Shown piece by piece: positions 21,220 through 33,429 of a stretch of 64,000 bases of DNA. Position 1 is the stretch's first letter, and the number at the start of each line of letters is the position of its first letter. The position numbers and the translations under genes are program-made. The stretch comes from Cocos nucifera (Eukaryota > Streptophyta > Magnoliopsida > Arecales > Arecaceae). Below the pieces are notes generated by a model. It searched no databases. It was not told the DNA's origin and was given only the letters and a program-made list of their open reading frames with translations. The stretch spans positions 962,462 through 1,026,461 of the forward strand of contig QRFJ01000387.1 of assembly GCA_006176705.1 (NCBI GenBank), in the 5' to 3' direction.

Positions 21220-22795
21220 TGATAGGTACCATAAATTCATCAATAAAAATATTAATTTATAAATTAATCTATATTTATTTTTAAAAATTAATAATCAATT
21301 TATATATTTTTAAAAAAATTAATATTTTTATAAATTAAAAAATTAATTAAAAATAATAAAATATAAAACTAAAATATTATTATCAGTAAAAAGAGCTTAA
21401 TTTTTTGATTGCAATGAAATAAATTTGGAGCAAATTAAAGCTAAAATGGACAAGACATAAATTTTTAAAGAAAAAAATTAAAATAAAAAAGAAAAATGGT
21501 TTAGCCAGCTCATCAAGCCAAGTCGCAAAGCTAAGCCATGCTGGCGTGCCGTCCAAGCTGACTCAGTCATAGAAGCTGCCAGCCAATCCATGAAACCAGG
21601 CATGGACCACCAGCTTAGCAACTTTCGGCCAATTATAGCATGCCACGTGGTGGACCAAGACCGCTAAAGGATTCATAGGAAATTCATCATGGCATATAAG
21701 GGTAAAATGGTAAATTCACATGGCAAAGCATGCGCTAATTGGTCCGATCTTCTAATGAACCTGGTCTATGCGGTCCTCATAAATAGTAATGGTGCCATCA
21801 TGTGTTCCAGATTGATGCCGGTCCAGATCCAACGGCCAGGGTTATTTCCAATTTTGACTTGGTTTTCCCAGCTCTCCCTGATCGTGATCCGATAGTCGAC
21901 AATGCTCCAAACTCAGATGCAATAGCCCAAAAAGCTTCCGATGGTGATCCAACCTCCCAGCAGTGATCTAACTGCTAGATTTGCTCCATCAAGGCATGAT
22001 CGAACGATCAAAATCAAATCTAACCTGATCTGGGCTATTACACCTCCATTTTTGATGATTTTGGGATCATTTGATCTAGATTTAATGGCCAGATTTCATA
22101 GAACTCAACAGAATGCATCCAGAAGCTATTTTGTTAGGATTTCTTCATATTTTGTCGATCATAGCTCTCCTTAGTCTCATATTGCTTACAAAGAAGATCT
22201 CCAACCCTCCTAACTCTATTTAAAGGATCCCAGGCTTTCAAAATCAATTATCTTCGATCATGGAAAGAAGTTTGGTAAAGGTTAGAGCCATACTTGGATT
22301 AGAAGCTACTTCAAGACAATGGGTGCTATGAAGAAGAGCTGGCTTCTACACCATCTTATTGTCAATGCCAAGCCAAGATCAGAGATCAGCTTTTATTTTT
22401 TTAATTTTATGTATTTAAATTATAAACTTTTAAATTAATACAAAATTTTATTTTTATGTACTTTAAATTCATATTTTTTATTTATTAATTATAATTTAAT
22501 TTCTATACTTTAATTATTGCTCTTTATTTTATTACAAGTAGATGCTAAGATCTAACTAGTAGATCTTAGTACCAAGTTTATTGTTTCGCACTGTTTAATT
22601 TTTGCTCTTTATTTATAATTTTATTTTTTAACTTTAAAATTTTTTTTATCAAAGTCAAAGATTTTAAAACTAAAATACTATCTTTTCTGTGGATTCAACT
22701 CGACTCACTACTTACTACCTATTTTTAATTATTTTAAGAAGTCAGAATTAAACTAATAAATATGGTGTCTCAATGATAACATTGTACTCTTATTA
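21220..22795 (+). repeat. Gypsy-2 5' LTR
   Basis: 1576 bp, starts TGATAGGTACC, ends CTCTTATTA (mutated CTTATCA) before the primer site. It is the reverse complement, with divergence, of the Gypsy-1 LTRs. The first 700 bases repeat at 27407-28103. Confidence 0.88.
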
Positions 22796-22797
22796 AG

Positions 22798-22819
22798 TTT
22801 TTGGCACCATTGCTGAAGA
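22798..22819 (+). other. Gypsy-2 primer binding site
   Basis: TTTTTGGCACCATTGCTGAA, two bases after the LTR end. It differs from the usual plant Gypsy site (TTTTTGGCGCCGTTGCCGG) by transitions, and matches the mutated site of Gypsy-1 in position. Confidence 0.88.
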
Positions 22820-24220
22820 TGGCATGAAAATTTATTTTTTTAATTTTTTTATAAATTAATTATGAATAAATTTTTATTTTTTTATTTTTTTATAAATACT
22901 ACTTACTAACTTTTTTTATTTTTTTGTAGAAAAATAAAAAAAAGAAAAAGAGCAAATAAGTTAGGATAAGGAGGAAAACTTCTAATTTTGCTTGGTGAGA
23001 TCAATCCTAATCCTAGATTTTTATTATTATTATTTATTTTATTTTTAAATTAATTTAAAAATATCCACTTAAACCTAATTAAAAGCTTCATGATAATATT
23101 AAAAATCCTAATTGCTTAGAACATGCATCATATTAGTTTTATTTTTATTTTTTTATTTCTTTTGGTGATTGTTGGAGGTGAGGTAAGCTTCTCAAGACTC
23201 AATTAGTTGGATGCATCTAGTTTAAATTGCATAAAACTTCTTGCTCGAAAAATTTTTTGTGCATATTCATATTAAACCAAATTAAAGGTATAACCCATTA
23301 AACAAGATAAGATGAAGATTTGATTATCCTTTCTTGATCTACAAATAACCAACTAGCATCCTATATTGACCTAAGTCTTTAAATTAAAATCAATTAGACA
23401 TCGACCGTAGGAACTTAAGCTTATTAGGATAAGAAATCCTAAAAGTTAGACTGGATTAGGATTAGTCAATTTAACTATTATCTAAGAAAAATGGATCAAA
23501 AATGACTGAGCCCGAAGAAAGATGGTTTATAATTGATTTTGTTGGCTTACCTGGTCAATCATAATTGCTGTCTAAGGCAAACAATGGAGGAACTTCCACC
23601 AATCTTACACTTATCTGCCTAGTTGAGTGGCTGATCTTATACTTAGAGGGCTTGAAGGTGACCTTGACAGTTAGGAGCTGTCTAGATCTAGGACAATCCT
23701 TAGTTAGGATTGTTTGCCTAACTTGATTGCTAACTAAAATATTAAACCTAATTAAAACTAATACTCTCTCTCTTCTTAGTTCTAGGACTCCTTAGGATCC
23801 TCTCTTTAGAGCTCCTCTTTCTTTCTTCTTCTTAACTCTTTCAAAAAAAATAAAAAATAAAATAAATTAAAAATAATAAGAATTAATAATTAAATAAAAA
23901 ATAAAATAAATTATAATAAAATAATAAAATCATTAAAAATTATTAATTTTTTTAAGAAATATAATAATAATATAATAATAAGTAATAAATAATAAAAAAT
24001 TCTAAAAAATCTAAAAAAATCTAAAAAAATAAAATAAAAATTAAAAAATTAAAAATATATATATAAAATAATAAATAATAAATAATAATAAAATCTAAAA
24101 AATTCTAAACCATACGTTAGGATTGCATTAATACATACACGATAGAAAATCACTTTACCTGATCTAGTTGAACCCAACCATAAAATTGAATAGCTGAACC
24201 ATATTAAATCCAATAACTAA
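22820..24220 (+). other. Gypsy-2 leader
   Basis: Non-coding, homologous to 5107-6481 of Gypsy-1. It holds the candidate intron listed next and a strongly AT-rich block at about 23840-24110. Confidence 0.6.
23183..24145 (+). other. Candidate intron in Gypsy-2 leader
   Basis: Donor GGTGAG|GTAAGC at 23183 fits the plant consensus AG|GTAAG. A possible acceptor is CACGATAG ending at 24145, where Gypsy-1 has CACAGTAG. The intervening sequence is AT-rich toward its 3' end. The gag ATG follows 76 bases later. Supported only by motif fit and its presence in two diverged copies. Confidence 0.35.
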
Positions 24221-26184
24221 ATGGTTGAAAATTTTAGATAACCACTTAGACAGATGAAGAAATATTTAATTCCTTCTACCTATAACCCATCGACTTGTAT
24301 GCAATTATCTGATATCCATGCAATCTACTATGAGATCAAGTCGACTATAATCCAGATGCTTCCATCTTTCTATGAGAATACTGATGAAAACCCGTATAAA
24401 TATCTAGATGAATTTTTAGAAATCTGCTCTATGGTGAAAATCCAAAATTTGACTGAGGATGCTCTTAGACTAATTTTATTTTTTTATTAAAAAATAAAGT
24501 CAAGTATTGGCTTGGCATAATAGAGAGACTAATTAAAACTTGGGCTGAATTACAAAATAAATTTCTTAAAAAATTTTATCCTATAGGTCGAACCAACATC
24601 ATGAGGTGTGCTATCACTGGATTTGCTAAGTTTCCAAGAGAATAAATTCATAAGTCATGAGAAAGATTTAAGAAACTTCTTAGAAAATATCCACATCATG
24701 GTCTATTTAAGTGGCAAATAGTTCAAACTTTCTATGAGGGTTTAGGAGACCAGTATAGACAGTTGGTAGATGCATCTTGTAGAGGTGCATTCATGAACAA
24801 GAGTGAGGATGAAGCCTATATCTTGTTTGAAATTCTAAGTGAAAACTCAATCAACCATACTTCGTTATCTTTCTATCAAACCTAAATAGAGATCCATGAA
24901 TTTAAACATCTAAAATCTAGTCCTAAGATTGATTTGAATCTAATAAATAAAGTGAACCTACTTGCCTAGAAATTAGATCAACTCCTTATCCTAGGATAAT
25001 AAACTCTTGTACAATTTACATCACCCTCTAATTATTAAGAGATTTGTTCAATTTGTGCTAGCCCAACTCATCATGTGAGTGAATATTCTATGGCTGCACA
25101 ATTTTCATCTTTCATTCAAGAATAAGTCCAAGTTGCACAACGCTACTCCAAGCCGGTGAATGACCCTTTTTCAAACACATATAACCCAGATTGGAGAAAC
25201 CATCCTAATTTTTCTTAGATACCCCAACAAACTCAAGCTCAGACCTAATATCAAAATTATGCCTATAATAGTGGTCAGCCTAGTCAGTCCACTCAGCCAT
25301 CGTATTATAATTAGCCATTATACCCACCTTCTCAATACATCAATCTAGCTGATGATAGATTTAATCAACTTCAACAATTGATATTAACTCAACAATAATC
25401 TATCATCAGGCTGAAAGCTTAAATAGGATAATTAGTTGAATCTAACATGAGAAAAGAACTAGGTCAACTACCGAGCCTACCAATTTCAAATCTTATAAGC
25501 AATCCACCTATTGTCCACCAACCATCTGGATCAAATTATCAATCTAATATCCCACCTAAGAATCCTCATTTAGAGAATGGTAAAGTAATTTCTGAACTTA
25601 AAAATTTTAGGATTCTTATGGACCCATACCAAGATCGGATGAGAGAGGCTAGTACTGATGCTAGCTAAAATAAAAATATAAAAGAACATGTTAGGACTGA
25701 AGCTAACCATATAGAAGAATCTGAGCTCGAAACTAGTACTGATGCTGGTTCTAATTTAAATGAGATAAACATAGGAAAGAAGAGAGCGGATGAGTTACTT
25801 GACACCTATAAAACAAAAGTCTTATTTCCTTCAATCCTAAAAGTCAGTTCTTCTTATAAAAATTAAGAGACATGTAATGAAGTATCAATGGAGTTATTTA
25901 ATCAAGATGATATTAATTTACCTTCAAAATAAAAGCCACCTTTTGTCACCCTTCCAGTATCCATTGCATTAAACTCAACTCTTAATACAAAAACTCAATA
26001 TATGAGCATTCTAGAAGAACAAATAGGAGAAATTCTTAATAAACAAGGATCTGAAAATAGGGTCATAAATTATATTTCCATAATTCAAAATGAATATATC
26101 AATAAAGGGATCATAAACTATCTTCCTACGATTGGCAATCTAAAATCATTGAAATTTATCAATCCAGTATTTGATACAAGATAA
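24221..26184 (+). pseudogene. Gypsy-2 gag, decayed
   Basis: ATG at 24221 (MVENFR, then a TAA), continuing in the same frame into the open block 24254-24490. That block includes YEIKSTIIQMLPSFYENTDE and YLDEFLEICSMVKIQNLTED, the retrotransposon gag fold. Further pieces: KFYPIGRTNIMRCAITGFAK, SERFKKLLRKYPHHGLFKW, FYEGLGDQYRQLVDASCRGA and EDEAYILFEILSENSINH. Then a knuckle C-S-I-C-A-S-P-T-H-H-V-S-E-Y (last Cys is Tyr), a Gln/Asn/Tyr/Ser-rich tail and a final block 26002-26184 shared with Gypsy-1. Many stops and at least one frameshift. Resembles Athila/Tat-type gag; no pol follows it. Confidence 0.85.
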
Positions 26185-27391
26185 TAAGCTATATTGTGTC
26201 TGGCTAAAGATGGTAAACTTAGTGCTTGTTGGAAGGTAATCCAATATTTAGTTCTTTCATCTAATTTATCTTCTTAGTTTATTTTCATAGATCATTTTGA
26301 ATAAGTTGGAGGGAGAGTCAAATTTTTAAAGGCACATGCTGGACCATGAAAAACATATTAAATCAGGTGTATTCTTTTATATTCTTTATTACACCCTTTA
26401 TTTTTCTTTCTCCATTGAGGATAACGTCGATTAAGTTGGGAGAAAAGAATAATAAAATTTTTAATTTTTTAAAGTCCTCGAGAAGTTAGTATTTAGTATT
26501 TAGACATTCGATTATGCTTAAGAATCAAGTTGAACTAAGCATTTAAAAAAAAAAAATGATGCAAGACTAGAGAATTTGTGAGATATTGAGGGATCAAGTA
26601 TTAAAAAAATTCAATAAAAAGTTAAGTCTAGAACATAATTAATTTTTCTTTGAGCACTTCTGATTTTCTCTACCTACATCAAAGAAGAGTCAACTTTTTA
26701 TGGGCTTGTGTAGGATAACTATACGTTAAAAAATAATTAAAATAAAATAGTTTTTAAGTACTTCTCACTAAGTAACCAAACCTCTTTACCTAAGCAAGCA
26801 TTGAGTTTTACATCAAAAGATGGGAAGGATGAAGAAGCTCATTATAAAATTAGTCTTAACTCATAGCCTGTTTGATTTGAGCTAGTAAGCCTGAGGGATA
26901 TTTTATACCTAGTGCCCTAAAATTAACTGGTTTAGGAGTCATTGGCCTAAGACTCGCTACATGAATCAAATAAAAAATTTAAGGGGTTAAGGCACTAAAT
27001 AGTGGTGCAACGTAAAAAAAAAAATATTAATTTTTCATCGAGTAACTAGATTCCATTGCCTAAATAAGTAACGATATTCGCATCAAAAAGTAGATAATAT
27101 GAATAAAAAAATTTAATAAATGAAGGATGAAAATAGCAATACACTTGCCCATATGAAAGTTTAGATGATTCAGAGATAAAGGTAGGAATAATTTAGAAAA
27201 AGTTTAAAAAAAATTGATGCTCTTTACTTAATTTTTTATATTGGTAAGTACTAAAACTTCAATGACATGCCTCACTTATGTTCTATTGAATATCAATGGT
27301 TATTTTGAAAATTATTTAGGTAAAATTTGATACTCTAAAGTTAAAAGGTATCTAAAACTAAATTCTTTCTTTACTCGAGGATGAAGAAAGC
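26185..27391 (+). other. Gypsy-2 conserved non-coding 3' region
   Basis: Homologous to 2627-3836 and 17164-18250. It carries the post-gag motif at 26211-26245 (CTTAGTGCTTGTTGGAAGG) and the block CCATTGAGGATAACGTCGAT at about 26411, followed by TAAGTTGGGAG. The latter looks like the CATTGAGGACAATGT..AAGTTTGGGGG block known downstream of gag in many plant Gypsy elements, possibly an internal purine tract. Confidence 0.6.
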
Positions 27392-27406
27392 TTAAGTTGG
27401 ATGGTG
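27392..27406 (+). other. Gypsy-2 polypurine tract
   Basis: TTAAGTTGGATGGTG immediately before the 3' LTR start TGATAAATACC at 27407. Confidence 0.7.
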
Positions 27407-28103
27407 TGATAAATACCATAAATTTATCAATAAAAATATTAATTTATGAATTAATCTATATTTATTTTTAAAAATTAATAATCAATTTATATATATATTT
27501 TTAAGAAATTAATATTTTTATTAATTAAAAAATTAATTAAAAATAATAAAAATAAAAAATAAAATATTATTATCAATAAAAAGAGCTTAATTTTTTTGTT
27601 GTAATGAAATAAATTTAAAGTAAATCAGAGCTAAAACAAACATGATATAAATTTTTAAATATAAAAATTAAAATTAAAAAAATGGCTTAGTAGGCTCATC
27701 AAGCCAAGCCAAGTCGGCACGCCGTCCAAGTTGACTCAACCACAAAGCCACCAGCCAGTCCATAAAATTAGGCATGAACCACCAGCTTAGTAACTTTTGA
27801 CCAATCACAGCATGCCACGTGGTGGATAAGACCGCTAAAGGGTTCACAGAAAATTCATCATGGCATACAGGGGTAAAATGATAAATTTACATGGCAAAGC
27901 GCATGCTGATTGGTTCGATCTTTAAATGCATTCAGTCTATGCAGTCCACATGAACAGTAATGGTGCCATCGTGCGGTCCAAATTGATGCCGGTTCAGATT
28001 CAATGGCCAAGATTGTTTTCAGTTTTGATTTGGTTTTCCCAGCTCTCCCTGATCGCGATCCGATGGTCGATAGTGCTCCAAACTCAGATCCAATAGTCTA
28101 GAA
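27407..28103 (+). repeat. Gypsy-2 3' LTR, truncated
   Basis: About 697 bp matching the start of the 5' LTR, up to AACTCAGATCCAATAG. Homology is then lost and Copia-C sequence begins (AGGAATCTCTTACC, as at 43563). Roughly 0.9 kb of LTR is missing. Confidence 0.85.
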
Positions 28104-28440
28104 CTAACGTTCAGGAATCTCTTACCATTTTTAAACATTCCACTTTCCAAAAGTCCTTGCAACAAATTGCATAGGACTACCGGTATCCAATACCCAGCTA
28201 GTAGAATTATATACAAAAAAATTTTAAGGTATTATCATATAACATCCTTGATTAGCAACTCTTGCTTCTTTCTCTTGTTTAGCTTGTTATGGTCAAAGAA
28301 AGCAAGATAATTTTTTTTTCCTATGATCCTACTTCTAATAGTAGAAGCATTATGCCTGATTTGGATCAATTTTGGACTAATTATTTTGACTGGGCTAAGT
28401 AGCCCCAATATGAACCCATTCATACTGCTAAATCAAATTT
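28104..28440 (-). pseudogene. Copia-C gag/protease scrap
   Basis: Aligns by eye with 43553-43760 of Copia-D: the region after the zinc knuckle (FFDHNKLNKRKKQELLIKDV) and the protease block (GYWIPVVLCNLLQGLLESGM), where the Asp of the active site is gone. The gag core is missing. Confidence 0.6.
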
Positions 28441-30548
28441 AACTTTTGATACTAATTATTGAAGTTGGATCCCATAAATCATCATTGTCTAACAATGATT
28501 GGAGCAATTAGGATTTAGCCTTATTCTATAAGAAAAGAGAACATAGACCTAATGTATATGAATTATTTTAAGCCTAGAGACTTGGACTTTAGTCTTAAGG
28601 TTTTTCCACTATTTTTTTTGAATTGGTAGTCTCTACCTCCAATTTAGAGAATTACTTTAATTTTCTAGTAGGTACTAGAATCCACATAGACTGCACACAA
28701 GCCCAACTATGGTTGGTCAACCTATGTACATCTAAGGATAGGTTCATCATCAATTGTTTTTCAAAATAACTTCTAGTAATTTAATTTTGTCCTAGAAATC
28801 TAATCAATAGGCTAGGGCCTCCACTGTAAGGATCCGGTTAGGTCCAACCATTAACATGACTATACTTGGTGCATCCAACCAATGAATGATCAAGCCCAAC
28901 TATGGTTGGTCAACCTAACCACCATTAGAGAAACATATTCAAGTCATCATATAATGAATGATAATTTCATTAATCAACAAGCACCAAGCCTATGGGCCTC
29001 CAATAATCATTGAGTTAATGGATCCATTATCAAACACCTTAATGGAAGGCTATGACTTAGTTATCTTCATAACTTTATCATTTTAAGGATCTAATAATTT
29101 TAAAAAATTTAAAATTATTTATGATTTAAGGATAGAAAGGATATTGATCTATTTGCTCTCACTGACTTCACCAAGTTAAGTCTTTCCACTGACTTCTCAA
29201 GTCACTGACAAGAACTAGGATTAATATCGACCCATGGGCACCTAGATCCATCTCACTGAATAAAATCAGTCTCACTGATCTTCTATATGATATGGGTTAG
29301 CACGAATCAATGAACAACCTAATCAAGACCTGATTAATCGCATTGGCCAGGTAAGTGAGATCGGTGGGAGGGTTTACCAAGACTTGCCTTAGACACCATC
29401 CGAAATGGCTAGGTAAGCGGGTTGCCAATTAAAAACCACTAATCTAGAATGCCAGACTTATCCTAGGCACCAATTGATTTATTAGTTTTGATTTGGTCTG
29501 TCTAAAGACTCAGGCTCGACCATTGAAATACGATCAGTATCTATTTATTAGATGTATGAACTTTGATCAACTACAACTATTAAAGTGATCTATAGAAATG
29601 ACCTAATCCTAAATAACTATTAATTAGGTTTGATCAATTTCTTAACTAAGTCTATATTTAATCTAATCCTAGGTCTAATCCAGTTAAGGATCTGATCAAA
29701 GCTAATCCATTACCCTTTAATCTATGTTTTATGAAATTATCTTAGTATCTTTAAATCATAAACCTAGATCCTAAAAATCACTTAATTCTCAATTAAATTC
29801 AAAGCTTATGATTTTGGGTTTATGGAATCTCAAAATTAATTTCTAATTTAATCATTTAAAGTATTTTTAAATTAATAAATAATTTATATTGAATCATATT
29901 TAATATATGATTTTAGATCTAATTTATTTTAATGTTTCAATCATGTCTTAGAATTTTAAATCTAAAATTTTACAGAAAGTAAGTTCTCAATTTAAATTTA
30001 ATAAAATAAATATATCATATATATTCTAGATTCAAAATAAAAGATACATATCGATAAATGTAACAATAGGATCTAGATCTAAACATAAAACACATCATAT
30101 GAATCAGATCATAAATTATTTAAAATTAGATTTAAAATTTAAAAATAAATTATAAATTATTTTAGATTTCATCTAATATATTTATGATTTATTCAGGTCA
30201 GCACATACTAGGACAACCTCTCTACTGTAACGGATAAACTTTAAAGCAAGACAACCTTATAATCAGTATGTCTAACCCAATATTATTTAGATCTAATCTA
30301 AATAATCTAAAATAGATCTAACATCTATTTAATTTTAGATTTAAAATCAAAGAATAAATCATAAAATTATTTAAATCATTTTTAACTTATTCATGATTTA
30401 AGAATAGATCAGCACATATTAGGATAACCTCTCTACTGTAAAGGATAAACCTCACAGTAAGACAATCTTATAATTAGTAGGTATGATTTATAGAGTTTTT
30501 AGATTTATTTTAATACAAACATGATCATGTTATAATCAAATCTAGATG
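28441..30548 (-). other. Copia-C leader
   Basis: Non-coding, 2.1 kb, homologous to the leaders of Copia-D (44331-45846) and Copia-E (33430-34537); the phrase ACTTCACCAAGTTAAGTC near 29168 recurs in both. No frame of note. Confidence 0.65.
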
Positions 30549-30560
30549 CTTTGATACTAT
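30549..30560 (-). other. Copia-C primer binding site, mutated
   Basis: Minus strand ATAGTATCAAAG follows the LTR end CCAACA directly. It corresponds to TGGTATCAGAG with two G-to-A changes. Confidence 0.7.
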
Positions 30561-33429
30561 TGTTGGAAAATATGCAGGATTTCATGCATGAATTTCAAAA
30601 CTTTTTTAAAATATAACATAATAAAAGTTATAAATTAAATCATTGAATTTATAAATACATATAATCTAATTACTAAATCCTACATCTAGGATCTATAATA
30701 TATCATATTACATTTTAAATCAAAAAATAAATATTTTGGTATTGATCAAATCAATACCCTAAATCTAGAATGAATCTAGATCTAAAATCTTGATCACATC
30801 TAGATGAGAGAGGAGATTAAATCTCTTACCTTTACGTGGGTCGAGAACTCCATAGTTAATTTTTGTTATTGACTTTGGAGCCGCACACGTATTTAGCCTC
30901 TACAAGTGATCCACACGAGACTGCAACAAAATTGAAGGTTCGTTGAACGAAGATCCGCTTAAAGTGCTAGCTTCTCATGGATCCCTCCTAATGATTAATC
31001 TAAAATTTATTCTTCAGATCTCCTGGATACTCCAAGATATGAAGAATAAGAGGAGGATTAAGGAAGAAATCCAACTCTTGGATCTTCCAAAAATAAAAAA
31101 TAAATAGTTAAAAAAGATCCTAAGAGAAGACTCATCTTCTCTTCTCAAGATATCGACCATTGATGTCCTAAACGGATCTCCATACTTGGACAAGAGAAGA
31201 CCTTCTCCTTTAGAAAATTTTCATGCTTCAAATCTCTTTCTTTCTAATTTTTCACATAGAAAAATCATATTAAAATTGAGAAGAAAGGATTCTCAAAAGA
31301 ATCCTAAAAGAAGACTATCTTCTCTTTACTTTTCTCTCATCATGACATGATCAAATCATGTCCAAAAGAGACCATGATGCCCCAACTCCTTGGAGCATCC
31401 ATTTCCATGCCCTCTTCCTCTCTCTCTTAGATTTTTATCATATAAAAATCATAAAAAAAATTAAGAAAATAACCATTGAAAGAGAAATAGATGAGAAGAC
31501 ATTCTTCTTACCTTTGTCTTCATCAAAACATGAACCTTTCATATCTTAATAAAGAGTTTTTCTCCAAGAAAGTAGGCACCCTTAATCCCCATGCCAACAC
31601 CTCTTTTTCTTCTTCCCTTTTGCCATGGAATCACCATAATTTTTTATGCTAAAAAATGATAGGAGGCATCCCCTAACCAACTCCTTTGACTAGGTCAAAA
31701 CCTAGCTTTTAGGAGGATTGTAAGGAATCCTATGGGGCATCTAACTCTTGGATGCCCCTCCCACAAAATTAGGCATGAGATGCCTCAATTCCACACATAA
31801 AACATAGAAATAATTGGGGACAAAAAGGTTGGCATAGGGAATATAGGTGCAAGAGGGAAGAGGTGTTTTGGTTTCAAAGGACTCTATCAAATAGAGTAAA
31901 AATTAAAACCAATTTCTAAATCTGACCAAGTCAAATTTAATTCCAAGAAAACTTTAGAAAATAGGGGGCGTGGAGACCTTTCTTAGGTGTGAAAAATATT
32001 ACACAAAGATCTAGAAATAAATTAGGTGGGCGTGGGCTCTTAGGTGGCGCACAGAATGTGAGAAAGTTCCAATCCAACTGGAAGTCTTCCTATTTGACTA
32101 AGACAAAATAATTTTGAATCCAATTAAAGTAGGATTAGTGCAAGCCTAATTATGGGTGATCCTAGTCTAACTAGAAAACTAATTAAGTTAGGTTTAAACC
32201 ATCTTTAAATTTGATTTAAATCCTAACTTAATTAGGAATTAGGTGCACTTAAATCCTAGTCTAACTAAGAATTTTTTTTTCTTGCAATTGGCTTATCCAA
32301 TAAACCAATTAAACTTAATCTAATTAAGTCCAAACTAATTCTAATTCAATCTAATACAACTTGATTTTAGCTTGATTGCTCAATCAAATTGAGCCAATTA
32401 GCAATCCAATTGCTAATCGATCCTCTTGCAATACTTGCATTAGGTCAAACATCAATCGTATCGATAGTTTGATCTTAGAATGATTCTCAATCATTAATTA
32501 ACCATCTGATTAAGTTATAATCTATAATGTCTGTGACCCCATAGGTTCGAACCTAAGTTGGTAGCACAAGAATTAATTTTTGTACCAATCGAAGTAACCA
32601 TCTAGCAATGCTTCACGATGTCCAGATAGGTCAAATATATGCAAAGCAACATTCTTAGAACCCTAGCCCATGGTTATCATATAATTCATCTCTTTGACCA
32701 ATAATGATCAAGACAACTTTGAGTACACTGTCAACACTCATACAAGTCATCTCTATTGTATCTCAAAATTTTTGCAAATCCCATAATTTCTCACGAGAAT
32801 TATCCAGGCTTAGGTTTTGCTAAATTAAAACACAATGAGACATCCTTTTTCTGAAGCTAATCAAAAATGGTCAATCCCATCTTGACTCACACACCGACTT
32901 CACAAGTAGTTGATTGTACCCAAAAACCTTTGGAATCTATATTAGAAATACAAGCAGTCTAGTACCAAAGTATAGTGAATTGCTTGCAAGTCACCATGGT
33001 GATCTCAGGTCAGAGGGATACTTATACCCATTGATCTTAGCTAGCTACTCTTGATAGTAGAGTACTACATTGATCATATTTAGTATAGATATACTCCTAT
33101 ATTTCATCTGTATGCCATACCAGTATCTCCACACCACTTGGTTACGAGGATAACCAATGCATATGGCATACAGTGACCTACACTCGATAAGTTATCATCC
33201 TTATTAATAACTTATCATTTGATCATGAATAATTTAAGAACCATCCGATAAATCCTTCTTTATCGATTGATTATGGTTCTAAAGACTTCATCATAATTTA
33301 GGAGTTTATTTAAGAAAGATAGAACTTCTATGATGAACCAACCAAATAACTATAATTATTAGATAATTTATATACTAATTTTAATCATCTATGACTTAGA
33401 TGATTGACTTTAGGACATATTTTTCAATA
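30561..33429 (-). repeat. Copia-C 5' LTR
   Basis: 2869 bp between CAATA ending at 33429 (start of the LTR on minus, mutated TGTTG) and TGTTGG at 30561. It aligns in blocks with the Copia-D LTR (for example 32531-32580 with 39676-39730, CATAGGTTCGAACCTAAG). It is about 700 bp longer than that LTR, so it may contain an unrecognised insertion. No coding frame. Confidence 0.7.

Larger units (their letters stand above)
21220..28103 (+). mobile_element. Gypsy-2, gag-only Ty3/Gypsy element, 3' LTR truncated
   Basis: 5' LTR 21220-22795, primer site, leader with possible intron, gag 24221-26184, conserved non-coding 3' region, purine tract and first 0.7 kb of the 3' LTR (27407-28103). No pol domain is detectable. 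Gypsy-1 is a shorter relative in opposite orientation. The right end stops abruptly against Copia-C, so no target duplication can be tested. The left flank is Copia-B. Confidence 0.88.
28104..33429 (-). mobile_element. Copia-C, Ty1/Copia, 5' part only
   Basis: Minus strand: 5' LTR 30561-33429, mutated primer site, leader, then scraps of gag/protease ending at the Gypsy-2 boundary. Integrase, RT, RNase H and the 3' LTR are absent. It is related to Copia-D by leader and gag/protease sequence. Its upper end abuts the leader of Copia-E, so it may have inserted there; the other junction is lost. Confidence 0.75.
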
